Shown here: positions 18,511-25,921 of the stretch, in pieces
How positions within the stretch are numbered: position 1 is the first letter of the stretch
Layout: each line of letters starts with the position of its first letter
Source of the DNA: Fulvivirga lutea
GTDB taxonomy: Bacteria; Bacteroidota; Bacteroidia; Cytophagales; Cyclobacteriaceae
Assembly: GCF_017068455.1 (NCBI RefSeq)
Contig: NZ_CP070608.1
Coordinates: forward strand, 1,469,488 to 1,533,487
Direction of reading: 5' to 3'
DNA length: 64,000 bases
Program-made: the position numbers and the translations under genes
The notes under the pieces: generated by a model
Databases searched by the model: none
The model's input: only the letters and a program-made list of their open reading frames with translations
What the model was told of the DNA's origin: nothing

Positions 18511-18924
18511 CTATAAGCGGAATACTTGATGTAGGGTCAATATATCTTTATCGACCAGAGGTGGAGCGTCTCCTGAAATTGGTGTTTTTACATCAAGTGC
18601 GATGTAATTCGGAATTACTAGAAATTGCGGAACTGCTGGAGCTAGTTCGTTGATGAAATGCTGTACTTTAGATTTAAAACTATCTTCAGTATCCAAGTAC
18701 TGAAATTTATTATCACAGCATTTTGCTTTGCTATAGTGTGTGGCAGAGTGCTCATCTTCATGGTGTTCTTCGTCCATGTTGGGCATTCCACAGTCGAGTT
18801 TCTCGTGCCCATAAATCAATTTAGATTCAACAGCATGGCCACCACAATAATGTGTAGTCATGGCAAAACCCAGCTGACTAATCAGCAAAACGAGGGAAAG
18901 CGATATGGAAATAATCTTTCTCAA
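18511..18924 (-). CDS. Cys/His-rich small exported protein of the efflux locus
   Basis: A 137-residue exported protein whose signal peptide ends near QLGFA. The mature region is rich in potential metal ligands: THYCGGHAVES, LDCGMPNMDEEHHEDEHS, KAKCCDN, followed by a C-terminal hydrophobic stretch. The HYCGG start just after the signal peptide is a recurring arrangement in small proteins beside Bacteroidota CusA genes (recalled, not checked). The start appears to be TTG at 18924, because an in-frame stop lies 15 bases upstream and no ATG precedes the signal peptide. It lies 98 bases before the pump gene. A periplasmic metal sponge or chaperone role is inferred. Confidence 0.68.
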   Translation of the reverse strand: MRKIISISLSLVLLISQLGFAMTTHYCGGHAVESKLIYGHEKLDCGMPNMDEEHHEDEHSATHYSKAKCCDNKFQYLDTEDSFKSKVQHFINELAPAVPQFLVIPNYIALDVKTPISGDAPPLVDKDILTLHQVFRL

Positions 18925-18981
18925 AGCTGTACTAAGTTACGAAATACCTCAGTTAAATCGAACTTGGCGAGATTAGACATG

Positions 18982-19194
18982 TCAATGAATTATCTGTTGT
19001 CTGATGTTGGAGCCCAAAACTTGATAGTCTTCTTTAGATAAAATACCATTTACATATCTATCAGTAACTTCTTCATCTGTTACCTTAAGCATTTTGTTTT
19101 CGCCACTTATATCAACCGACCAATTTTTTATGGAATGGTCACCATCCAAATGCGGAGATAATTTATCGACACAGCCCATATAACGCATATCCAT
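18982..19194 (-). CDS. Degenerate HMA-like metallochaperone
   Basis: A 70-residue product from ATG 19194 resembling heavy-metal-associated (Atx1-like) domains: MGCVDKLSPHLDGD, then NWSVDISGENKMLKV. The usual CxxC reads YMGC, so the first metal-binding Cys is replaced by Tyr. The six codons upstream still encode the expected first beta-strand (KAIQVP). They are cut from a good ATG at 19214-19216 by one extra A in the run at 19210-19213, which throws that start out of frame. As written, translation must begin inside the domain. The gene is therefore either a recent pseudogene, a base-call error, or initiated at a non-standard codon. Confidence 0.55.
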   Translation of the reverse strand: MDMRYMGCVDKLSPHLDGDHSIKNWSVDISGENKMLKVTDEEVTDRYVNGILSKEDYQVLGSNIRQQIIH

Positions 19195-19307
19195 AGGTAC
19201 TTGAATTGCTTTTCATCTTTCTAAACTGATTTCATTTACGATACAAATAACGACAGAAACCAGAGTAATCGTTTTACAAAATTCCGGGTATGATTTATAA
19301 GATTTTG

Positions 19308-19871
19308 TCAGAGCTTATCCAACTCGTTTCTATTACCTATCTCCAACTTTTTAAATTCTGAAGGGGTCATGCCGGTCTCCTTTTTAAACTGAGATGAAAG
19401 ATGGGCTACACTGCTATAATTTAATTGATAAGAAATTTCAGATAGGTTTAACTCATCATAAATGATCAGTTCCTTTACTTTCTCAATCTTAAGCTTGAGA
19501 AGGTACTTTTCAACGGTAATGCCCTCTACTGATGAAAACAAGCGACTTAATGATGAATAGTCATGTTTTAACTTATCCGAAAGTAATGTGGAGAAATTTA
19601 CCTTGGGCATTTGGCCTTTATGATGAATTTGGTCTACCAAAATGGACTTAATCTGAGTGATTAGTTTTGAGTTGTTATCTTTTAATAATTCAAACCCGCG
19701 AATGCTCAGAGCTTTGGATAGTTGATCCATTTGATTTGAAGAGAGCTCGGAAGGAACTATGGCCTCACCTAATGCTATACTTTGTATTGGAATATTCAGT
19801 TTACTAAATTCCTCGCTTACCGCTTCAATGCAGCGGTTGCATACCATGTTTTTGATATAGAGCGTTGACAT
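19308..19871 (-). CDS. HMA-AraC fusion regulator, probable metal-responsive regulator
   Basis: A 187-residue protein combining an N-terminal HMA-like fold (YIKNMVCNRCIEAV, with CNRC as CxxC) and a C-terminal AraC/XylS helix-turn-helix pair (about 95-185; EKVKELIIYDELNLSEISYQ, YSSVAHLSSQFKKETGMTPSEFKK). The single-domain sensor and its position at the head of the efflux locus suggest that it senses Cu(I) or a similar thiophilic metal and controls the downstream genes. Family function is inferred from context rather than established here. A decayed relative of the same protein lies at 42.07-42.39 kb, directly upstream of the P1B ATPase. Confidence 0.87.
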   Translation of the reverse strand: MSTLYIKNMVCNRCIEAVSEEFSKLNIPIQSIALGEAIVPSELSSNQMDQLSKALSIRGFELLKDNNSKLITQIKSILVDQIHHKGQMPKVNFSTLLSDKLKHDYSSLSRLFSSVEGITVEKYLLKLKIEKVKELIIYDELNLSEISYQLNYSSVAHLSSQFKKETGMTPSEFKKLEIGNRNELDKL

Positions 19872-20037
19872 ACTTGAATATATCCATTTGGAATGAAATC
19901 AACTTAGAATTTTTATAAGAAGTTCCTATCACTAAACAATAAAGAAATCCTAGGAACGCATTAAACGGCATTTTCTTTGACTGGGGTGAGGGGTGTTGGT
20001 TGGGTGAGTGGAGTGATTACAAAATGATAGAATTTAC

Positions 20038-20144
20038 GAAGCTGTCTCAAAAATACCTCATATTGCAGGGCTGAGCTTGTCGAAGTCCGTTTTGTGTAAA
20101 TAAAATTGCATTAGTGTCAAAAATTTAAGTTTTGAGAAAGCTTC
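20038..20144. repeat. MITE-like element with 15-bp terminal inverted repeats
   Basis: GAAGCTGTCTCAAAA at 20038-20052 is the inverse complement of TTTTGAGAAAGCTTC at 20130-20144 at 14 of 15 positions. The interior (77 bases) has no coding potential and includes GGCTGAGCTTGTCGAAGTCC (about 20069-20088), a phrase I recognise as widely repeated in Bacteroidota intergenic DNA. The element ends 7 bases past the stop of the cyclase gene. Terminal inverted repeats without a transposase fit a miniature inverted-repeat element. No clear target-site duplication is visible. Confidence 0.5.
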
Positions 20145-20151
20145 ATTAGCA

Positions 20152-21363
20152 CTATCCTACAAAATACATGTCCAATTCCCCTTTTCCCTTGGCAAAGATT
20201 TTTCCGCGAGCAATACAATTGAATTCGTTCTTTACCAGTTCAAAGGTGGATGAGGAGATATTAATTCTGCCAGATTCACCTGCAGATTCCATTCTGCTGG
20301 CAGTGTTTATCGTATCTCCAAAAAGGTCATAGGCAAACTTTTTTTTGCCTACCACACCGGCAACTACAGTTCCTGAATGTATACCAACCCGCATTTTCCA
20401 TTGTAATTCATGGTTCTTATTCCTTTCCTCAAGGTAGGATAGCATCTTTTTTGCCGCTCTGATACAAATTACTGCATGATTTGTGGCCTCATCTTCAAGA
20501 CCACATGCGGCCATATAGGCATCACCAATGGTTTCAATTTTTTCCATGCCGGTTTCCTCCATGATTTCATCAAATCGCCCGAAGATTTCATTCAGCTCAT
20601 TCACTAAGGTGATTGCGGGAATGGTTGCCACTATTTCGGTAAAACCTTCAAAATCAGTGAATAGTATCGAAACATTCTCATGCCTTTTAGGAATGGTCTT
20701 ACCATGTATTTTCAAGTCGTGTATGATCTTTTTAGGTAGAATATTATGTAGAAGGTCATCTGATTTTTTCTGTTCTGCCATTAATGAATCTTCGGATCGA
20801 TCAATCAGCACTGACAAGCTCCAAATTAATGCGAGACAAATGAATGCCGTCATGCCCATATTCACAATCTGTGATAAATAGGGATCCATGCCCTCGTTGT
20901 GCGCATAGAATTCTGATTGAAAAACAACGGCAAAAATTAAAGTTAGGCAGGCCAATACACTGAAACCATGGGCAAGGGCTCTTGCCTTGCGCGGGAAAGT
21001 CATGTAGGGCAAGATGATGATCAAAAAACAAACTGTGGTAATCCCTGAACCGTATCCTGACAAGTAAAGAAATACGAGAACGGAAATGTATGCAGAGATG
21101 GCCAGCCAGACCGAAGCAGCTACCCGACTTCCTTTCTTGTTTAAAACCAATACCATCAGAAACATCAAGCCCAATACTCCATTCCATACAGCACTTGTTA
21201 TTTCCGAAATGGATAGGGCAATGGACATCCATAACGTATTGAAAAGCACCCCCAGCATGGCGGCTATATTGGATACCTGTAAATACCTTTTCTTAGTTCC
21301 TAAGAAATTCTCCCTTACGCCAATATCAGCAACTCTTTGCAAAAGAGTTTTTTTTCGTGTCAT
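20152..21363 (-). CDS. Membrane class III adenylate/guanylate cyclase
   Basis: A 403-residue cyclase with six to seven hydrophobic segments in the first 190 residues, then a signalling-helix-like linker (LLHNILPKKIIHDLKIHG, typical of membrane and soluble class III cyclases). The catalytic domain has VSILFTDFEGFTEI for metal Asp 1, MEKIETIGDAYMAACG for Asp 2, and FGDTINTASRMES for the base/transition-state residues. All catalytic residues appear to be present. It is transcribed alone; the MITE-like repeat follows its stop. Whether it produces cAMP or cGMP is unclear. Its architecture differs from the first cyclase at 3.5-4.6 kb, so the two are not recent duplicates. Confidence 0.9.
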   Translation of the reverse strand: MTRKKTLLQRVADIGVRENFLGTKKRYLQVSNIAAMLGVLFNTLWMSIALSISEITSAVWNGVLGLMFLMVLVLNKKGSRVAASVWLAISAYISVLVFLYLSGYGSGITTVCFLIIILPYMTFPRKARALAHGFSVLACLTLIFAVVFQSEFYAHNEGMDPYLSQIVNMGMTAFICLALIWSLSVLIDRSEDSLMAEQKKSDDLLHNILPKKIIHDLKIHGKTIPKRHENVSILFTDFEGFTEIVATIPAITLVNELNEIFGRFDEIMEETGMEKIETIGDAYMAACGLEDEATNHAVICIRAAKKMLSYLEERNKNHELQWKMRVGIHSGTVVAGVVGKKKFAYDLFGDTINTASRMESAGESGRINISSSTFELVKNEFNCIARGKIFAKGKGELDMYFVG

Positions 21364-21533
21364 CTTCGGCCGTTTAGTTATTCTGATTTTTTGAAGTTAA
21401 CTGATTATTATTAGATATGGCTAAACGCGAAGGTATGGCACGGCTCTTCCTTTGACAGGGGGTGAGGTTTAGTTAGTTGAATGGGGTAAACAAATAGAAT
21501 ATTAATAAGACGAAATTCAAAATCGGGTTACTA

Positions 21534-21791
21534 TTAGTCAATTTCTGACAGAAAGAGGCAATTATTAAATATAGCTTCCTTGAAAAAAAAATTATTCAGC
21601 AATTCCAAACTGTTAAGCTCCACGTGGGATTCATCAATCTCATGAATTATGTCAAAAGTATCCGAATCTCTATGGTAAGAAATTCGTAGTCCAGACTTTG
21701 CTAAACCACCAGCTAAAATGACATAAAAGTGCTGCATGTCATCATTTTTGGAAGCAAGTTCCTTTAAATGATTAAAGTTCCGTACTTTCAT
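21534..21791 (-). CDS. Small protein of unknown function divergent from the Mrr-like gene
   Basis: An 85-residue acidic protein (MKVRNFNHLKELA at the N-terminus, then FYVILAGGLAKSGLRISYH and FDIIHEIDESHVEL). The alternation suggests a compact alpha/beta fold with no signal peptide or Cys motif. Its start is only 15 bases from the oppositely oriented Mrr-like start at 21807, so the two genes must share one promoter region. I do not recognise a family with certainty. Close head-to-head pairing with a nuclease gene suggests a modulator, partner or antitoxin, but this is only positional inference. Confidence 0.6.
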   Translation of the reverse strand: MKVRNFNHLKELASKNDDMQHFYVILAGGLAKSGLRISYHRDSDTFDIIHEIDESHVELNSLELLNNFFFKEAIFNNCLFLSEID

Positions 21792-21806
21792 AATTGATAT
21801 AATACT

Positions 21807-22610
21807 ATGAAAAGTTTACCTAAAAGAGAAGATTTTTTCAAACCTGTGTTAAAAGCGATATATGAGCTAGGCGGTTCAGGAAGAAATGATGAAATAAATA
21901 ATAAAGTAATTGAGCTGCTTCAATTACCTGCAGACCTTTTGGAAATTCAACATACTGAGACACAAACAAAATTTGAGTATGAGATGGCTTGGGTACGAAC
22001 TATGTTGGAAAACCAAGGATATTTGGAAAATTCAGCAAGAGGAATTTGGGCAATTAAAACCGATCATAAGGTAGATCTGAATTTTTCTGTGAGCTTGAAA
22101 GAAGAAAAACAAATTGCGAATGAAATTTCTGAGCGTGAGAATTGGAAAGATGAACTAATTAAAACGATCACAGATGAATTATCACCTAATGCTTTTGAGA
22201 GATTAGTCAAAAGATTATTGAGAGAAAAAGGATTTATTCAGGTAGAGGTCACAGGCAGATCTGGTGATGGAGGTATAGATGGGCGAGGTGTTGCAACAAT
22301 AAATGGTATTCTTAGCTTCCATATAATATTTCAGTGCAAACGCTATAAAGGAAAAGTGAGCTCAAAAGAGATCAGAGATTTTAGAGGAGCCATGGTCGGG
22401 CGAACTGATAAAGGATTATTTATTACGACAGGTCAATTCACAAGGGATGCTATTTTTGAGGCTTCTCGTGATGGAGCGCCAGCAATAGATTTAATGGATG
22501 GCGAAAAGTTAGCTGAGAAGCTTAAGGAACTAAGTCTTGGTGTTCATATTGAAATCAGAGAAAAAATAAGTATCGATAAAAATTGGTTTAGGAATTTTGA
22601 AAATGGTTGA
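21807..22610 (+). CDS. Mrr-like type IV restriction endonuclease
   Basis: A 267-residue protein with an N-terminal winged-helix domain (Mrr_N-like, residues about 5-85) and a C-terminal PD-(D/E)xK nuclease domain (about 120-235). LVKRLLREKGFIQVEVTGRSGDGGIDG gives the catalytic Asp region across two short motifs (positions about 22200-22275). FQCKRYKG gives the Q-x-K motif, and GLFITTGQFTRDA the usual Mrr C-terminal helix. Mrr enzymes cleave modified DNA and are a barrier to incoming methylated DNA. No methyltransferase is adjacent, which fits a type IV enzyme. Confidence 0.88.
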   Translation: MKSLPKREDFFKPVLKAIYELGGSGRNDEINNKVIELLQLPADLLEIQHTETQTKFEYEMAWVRTMLENQGYLENSARGIWAIKTDHKVDLNFSVSLKEEKQIANEISERENWKDELIKTITDELSPNAFERLVKRLLREKGFIQVEVTGRSGDGGIDGRGVATINGILSFHIIFQCKRYKGKVSSKEIRDFRGAMVGRTDKGLFITTGQFTRDAIFEASRDGAPAIDLMDGEKLAEKLKELSLGVHIEIREKISIDKNWFRNFENG

Positions 22611-22789
22611 AAAATAAATTCTTTTTGGAATACAGAAATGTTATCAATTTGATTTCAATAAATGACTTAGTTTCAAATGCCAAAACATTTCAATTCAATA
22701 TTATTTCAGAAAAGGACGCATTTCTTAGAGGATTAGAAGCTAGTCAAGGTTGGGATAGATTTTTAGTTTTAAATAAGGAAGTAACATAA
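22607..22789 (+). CDS. Possible small protein after the Mrr-like gene
   Basis: A 60-codon frame starting at TTG 22607 that overlaps the Mrr stop (TTGA), ending in GWDRFLVLNKEVT. It has mixed hydrophobic/hydrophilic composition, with neither a signal peptide nor a recognised domain. The overlap would fit translational coupling, but the non-ATG start and short length make it uncertain. It may be a chance frame in a 345-base intergenic stretch. Confidence 0.25.
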   Translation: MKNKFFLEYRNVINLISINDLVSNAKTFQFNIISEKDAFLRGLEASQGWDRFLVLNKEVT

Positions 22790-22872
22790 TCATTTCTTTT
22801 GAAGTTCTCAGCCAAAAATACAAACCCATCCCACCAACCTAACCCAAGAATCCCATCTCACCACACCTACAA

Positions 22873-22903
22873 AATGATCATTTCAATAGACGAAATGATC
22901 ATT
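22873..22903. promoter_or_regulatory. Perfect 12-bp inverted repeat upstream of an exported-protein gene
   Basis: AATGATCATTTC (22873-22884) and GAAATGATCATT (22892-22903) are exact inverse complements with a 7-base spacer. Each arm contains the palindrome AATGATCATT. No T-run follows, so this is more like a dimeric operator than a terminator. A promoter-like TACTTTG lies 13 bases downstream (22917-22923) and the gene starts at 22956. Confidence 0.5.
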
Positions 22904-22955
22904 GATTCAGAGTTTCTACTTTGCTTAGTTTTGATTTATTAACCATCTTTCATAC

Positions 22956-23471
22956 ATGTTTCGATTTGCCCTGACTATTTTTTGTTGTTCCGTCATTCAG
23001 TCTGGCTTTGCCCAAGAACTGGAAAAGCAAATTATCATAGATGGCATAACAGCTTCCTACTATTGCAAAACCCAGCAATTTAGTGAACTAGATAGCTATT
23101 TAGAGGACAAAGGCTACGTGTTAGATCACAAGCCCGGCACAAAAAAAGTGTTTAGACATCAGGACGATAGTAAAGGTGAAATTCTGTTGCTCATCATGGG
23201 TTATGAGTGGGTTGAAATCCTACATACTCAGGATGAAACCGGAGCTTTTAAAACTACCATGGATGAAATCTTAAAGAACAAGCCTTTTGTACGCATTGAA
23301 GACCAGTACGAATTGGCGCTTCCAGACCATGAGAATCCGGGTTTTAAAACTGTACTAACTTGGGAAGGGGAAAACAAATCCAACCTTACCTTTTCTCCTC
23401 CCGAAATCCAAAATGAAACCAAATCGTGGGATTTGTATTTTGAGGAGGTGTTTGCTGGAAGGCCTCGGTGA
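22956..23471 (+). CDS. Exported protein of unknown function
   Basis: A 171-residue protein with a short signal peptide (MFRFALTIFCCSVIQSGFAQ, likely cleaved after AQ). The mature part is mixed alpha/beta with several Trp/Tyr-rich strands (LLLIMGYEWVEIL, KTVLTWEGENKSN). No conserved active-site motif is apparent. It is convergent with the HipA gene, leaving nine bases between the stops. The 12-bp inverted repeat upstream may control it. Function is unknown to me. Confidence 0.65.
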   Translation: MFRFALTIFCCSVIQSGFAQELEKQIIIDGITASYYCKTQQFSELDSYLEDKGYVLDHKPGTKKVFRHQDDSKGEILLLIMGYEWVEILHTQDETGAFKTTMDEILKNKPFVRIEDQYELALPDHENPGFKTVLTWEGENKSNLTFSPPEIQNETKSWDLYFEEVFAGRPR

Positions 23472-23480
23472 GAATAGGTT

Positions 23481-24749
23481 TCAATTTTCATCAGCCTGTT
23501 TAAAAGCCATAGATTTTAATTCCTGCTCTGTTTTTGATATGCCATACTTGGTGGCAATTTGTCGCCAATTTTTTACAGCCTCCTTTACTTCTTTAATTAT
23601 TGCTAAAGCTTGATCCTTTGATATTCGGAAAAATGGGTATACCTCCAATGCAAGTTTGAGGTCTAGAGCATTATCAGTGTCTGAGATATTTAATTTGAGT
23701 CCATTACCTGACTCAACGGGATTGATATCATAGGCAGGAGACAGCAGCCAGCCTTTTTCTGATAGCATAAAGCCATGATTACGTAAATGGTCATCTACAT
23801 TAGAAACGCAAATGCTGAATACGATTCTGCGCCATAATTGCTCGAGATCCTGATTAACATTTGAACCTCGGGTCATAATAAACTCCACTAATTCAAGGTA
23901 ACTTACATTTGCCTTGTAATCGGCACCATCAGTATGACCTAATAGGGTCATGGCAGAAGCAAAATGCAAACGCCTCCCTCTTGTTGTACGATCAAACCTT
24001 TTTGTTAAAAATGTATGATGTTTACTGGAAAACTTAATTGCCTGGCTTTGCGCCATTGTTATTCCAGCTGCAAGTGCCAATTCATATGTTACTATCTCCC
24101 ATCCGCCAATGTCCATATCATCTTTTTGACTTGGAAACTTAGCAATCCATAAGTGATTGTCTTGATCCAATACACTTGCTTTTGGTCGTGCACCACCTAA
24201 TGAAGAGCCTGGAGCCACCAACATATTAAGCCATTTAATATATTCAGGATGATCAATTATATCATCATCTTCTAACTTCAAACTAATTTGTTCGAGTTCG
24301 CGGATTGAAGTCCAGGGGGGACTTGCTAAAATCTTATCATCGCTTAAAAATGGTTGGTTTGGATCAAGTTTAAATCGTAATGCACCCATGCGATGTTCAT
24401 CATATACACCTAGTAAATAGTCAGTTTCAAACAAGGTTTTTTTGTTACGATTTTCAGCCCTGGCCAGTGCAGCTTCTTTACGCAGCATCAAAACCCGCCC
24501 CCATCGATCGGGTGAAGAATCTAGAAATAAGCCGAAATTCGTTTTCTCTTGATCATTCAGGTATTGAACCCCTGCGTAGAGCTTCAAGTCGGGATCGAGT
24601 AATTGAGTATGCCCAGATTTCAACCAATTTGAATCATACTCAAATGAAAATATCTCATTTCCGCGTAGTAAATCTGCATGTAATATACCCATAAGGCTTG
24701 GTTTATGTAACCCTTCCCAATCTGCGTATACATAAATATTTTTCCTCAT
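23481..24749 (-). CDS. hipA: HipA-family toxin kinase
   Basis: A Ser/Thr kinase of the HipA family, whose E. coli member phosphorylates GltX and causes persistence. Its 422 residues contain the phosphate-binding loop-like GSSLGGARPKAS, a conserved Lys in LWIAKFPS, the catalytic-loop motif NVDDHLRNHGF (Asp and Asn present) and the metal-binding Asp in SPAYDINP. It thus looks intact. Its ATG overlaps the HipB-like stop (ATGA, 24746-24749), so the pair is coupled. The target substrate in this organism cannot be predicted. The N-terminal region before the kinase core (about 110 residues) is of normal HipA length. Confidence 0.93.
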   Translation of the reverse strand: MRKNIYVYADWEGLHKPSLMGILHADLLRGNEIFSFEYDSNWLKSGHTQLLDPDLKLYAGVQYLNDQEKTNFGLFLDSSPDRWGRVLMLRKEAALARAENRNKKTLFETDYLLGVYDEHRMGALRFKLDPNQPFLSDDKILASPPWTSIRELEQISLKLEDDDIIDHPEYIKWLNMLVAPGSSLGGARPKASVLDQDNHLWIAKFPSQKDDMDIGGWEIVTYELALAAGITMAQSQAIKFSSKHHTFLTKRFDRTTRGRRLHFASAMTLLGHTDGADYKANVSYLELVEFIMTRGSNVNQDLEQLWRRIVFSICVSNVDDHLRNHGFMLSEKGWLLSPAYDINPVESGNGLKLNISDTDNALDLKLALEVYPFFRISKDQALAIIKEVKEAVKNWRQIATKYGISKTEQELKSMAFKQADEN

Positions 24750-25066
24750 CCGCTATTCTCTTTAGGAGCCCGTTCTTTTACTCTTAATTCCGCATCCTGC
24801 AGTTTTCTGCCCAATTCATCATCTTTTGCAATTAATGATAAGTCCTTTTCCAACCCAAGCACAATGAGTACCTGCAGATAGAGACCTATACTCACACTCT
24901 CTGATCCTTTTTCTATAGATAATAACGTAGGGCGACTGATATTTGCACGTTCTGAAACCTGCTCAGCACTAAATTTTCTTCTTAGCCTTGCCAGCTTAAT
25001 ATTCTCACCTAGTTCTGTTAGCAGTTTCTTATGTTTTGGTAATAATATTGGCTTTTCTCTTCCCAT
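24746..25066 (-). CDS. hipB: HipB-family XRE antitoxin/autorepressor
   Basis: A 106-residue DNA-binding protein with a lambda-repressor-like helix-turn-helix (about 12-70: LGENIKLARLRRKFSAEQV, ANISRPTLLSIEKGSESVS). A C-terminal extension follows (QDAELRVKERAPKENSG) that probably contacts HipA. The HipB family neutralises HipA and represses the operon by binding upstream palindromes, and a 48-bp palindrome lies 3 bases before the start codon here. ATG 25066 is directly in range of that operator. Confidence 0.92.
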   Translation of the reverse strand: MGREKPILLPKHKKLLTELGENIKLARLRRKFSAEQVSERANISRPTLLSIEKGSESVSIGLYLQVLIVLGLEKDLSLIAKDDELGRKLQDAELRVKERAPKENSG

Positions 25067-25069
25067 AAC

Positions 25070-25117
25070 GTTAAATTGTATTTACAAATATAATATCTAT
25101 TGTAAAAAGTATTTAAC
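25070..25117. promoter_or_regulatory. 48-bp symmetric palindrome, candidate hipBA operator
   Basis: Two nested inverted-repeat pairs share one centre near 25093.5: GTTAAAT (25070-25076) with ATTTAAC (25111-25117), and TTTACAA (25081-25087) with TTGTAAA (25100-25106). The left half also contains the exact palindrome TTGTA-TT-TACAA (25076-25087). It occupies the region directly upstream of the hipB start, where an autorepressor should bind. The two half-elements would be spaced about two helical turns apart. Confidence 0.6.
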
Positions 25118-25165
25118 ATTATACTTAAAAAATTTATACTCTTTTACCTATTAAACCTGAAGCCT

Positions 25166-25921
25166 TCAAGCATCCAACCACTCCTTAAACTTCTGTACCT
25201 TCTCCCGGCTGATTAAGATGTTATCATCGTCACTGTTTTTAAGGGTGACTTTTAAACGGCTATTACTGAAAGAAAATACCGAATCAATGGCGTTGTGGTG
25301 GGTGATGTATTTTCTGTTTAATCTAAAATAGACTGCCGGGTCTAAAAGCTCTTCTAACTGATCCAACGGATAATCAATGAGGTATTTTTTATTGTCTTTG
25401 GTTTTTAGAAACGTGGCTTTTTGGTCACTGTAAAAGTAGTCGATAGAGGCAATGTTGATACTTTGTATTTTCTCGCCAATCTTGACCATAAACCGCTGCT
25501 TATAGTCTTTTTTGGGTTGTGTAAGTATTTCCTGAAGCTTCTGTAAATCTATCTGATTTTTAGTGCCGTAATTCTTCTGAAACTTCTTTAGTGCAGCTTC
25601 TAAATCAGCCTGATCTATTGGTTTAAGCAGGTAATCGATACTGTTATGCTTGAAGGCTTTGATGGCATATTCATCATATGCCGTACAGAAAATAATGGGG
25701 CATTCCGTTTTTACCTGCTCGAGTATTTTAAAGCTCAAGCCATCGGCCAGTTGGATGTCTAAAAACAGCAGGTCTGGATCGGGGTTATTTTGAAACCATG
25801 CAATGCCACTTGAAATAGAATCCAGGCAATCCAGCACCTCAATGAACTCGTCAATTTCTGCTAGTTGCCGCTTTAACCGCTTTTGTGCCGGTAGTTCATC
25901 CTCTATTATCAGAACTTTCAT
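25166..25921 (-). CDS. LytTR-family response regulator
   Basis: A 251-residue regulator with a receiver domain (phosphoacceptor Asp55 in LLFLDIQLADG, acidic pair Glu7-Asp8, Lys in YLLKPID) and a C-terminal LytTR DNA-binding domain (about 140-251; YFRLNRKYITHHNAI). It overlaps its kinase gene by ATGA at 25918-25921. It is the last gene of a minus-strand series: TonB receptor, TPR-like protein, kinase, regulator. Autoregulation of that operon is a reasonable inference. An extended linker of about 20 residues separates the two domains. Confidence 0.92.
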   Translation of the reverse strand: MKVLIIEDELPAQKRLKRQLAEIDEFIEVLDCLDSISSGIAWFQNNPDPDLLFLDIQLADGLSFKILEQVKTECPIIFCTAYDEYAIKAFKHNSIDYLLKPIDQADLEAALKKFQKNYGTKNQIDLQKLQEILTQPKKDYKQRFMVKIGEKIQSINIASIDYFYSDQKATFLKTKDNKKYLIDYPLDQLEELLDPAVYFRLNRKYITHHNAIDSVFSFSNSRLKVTLKNSDDDNILISREKVQKFKEWLDA

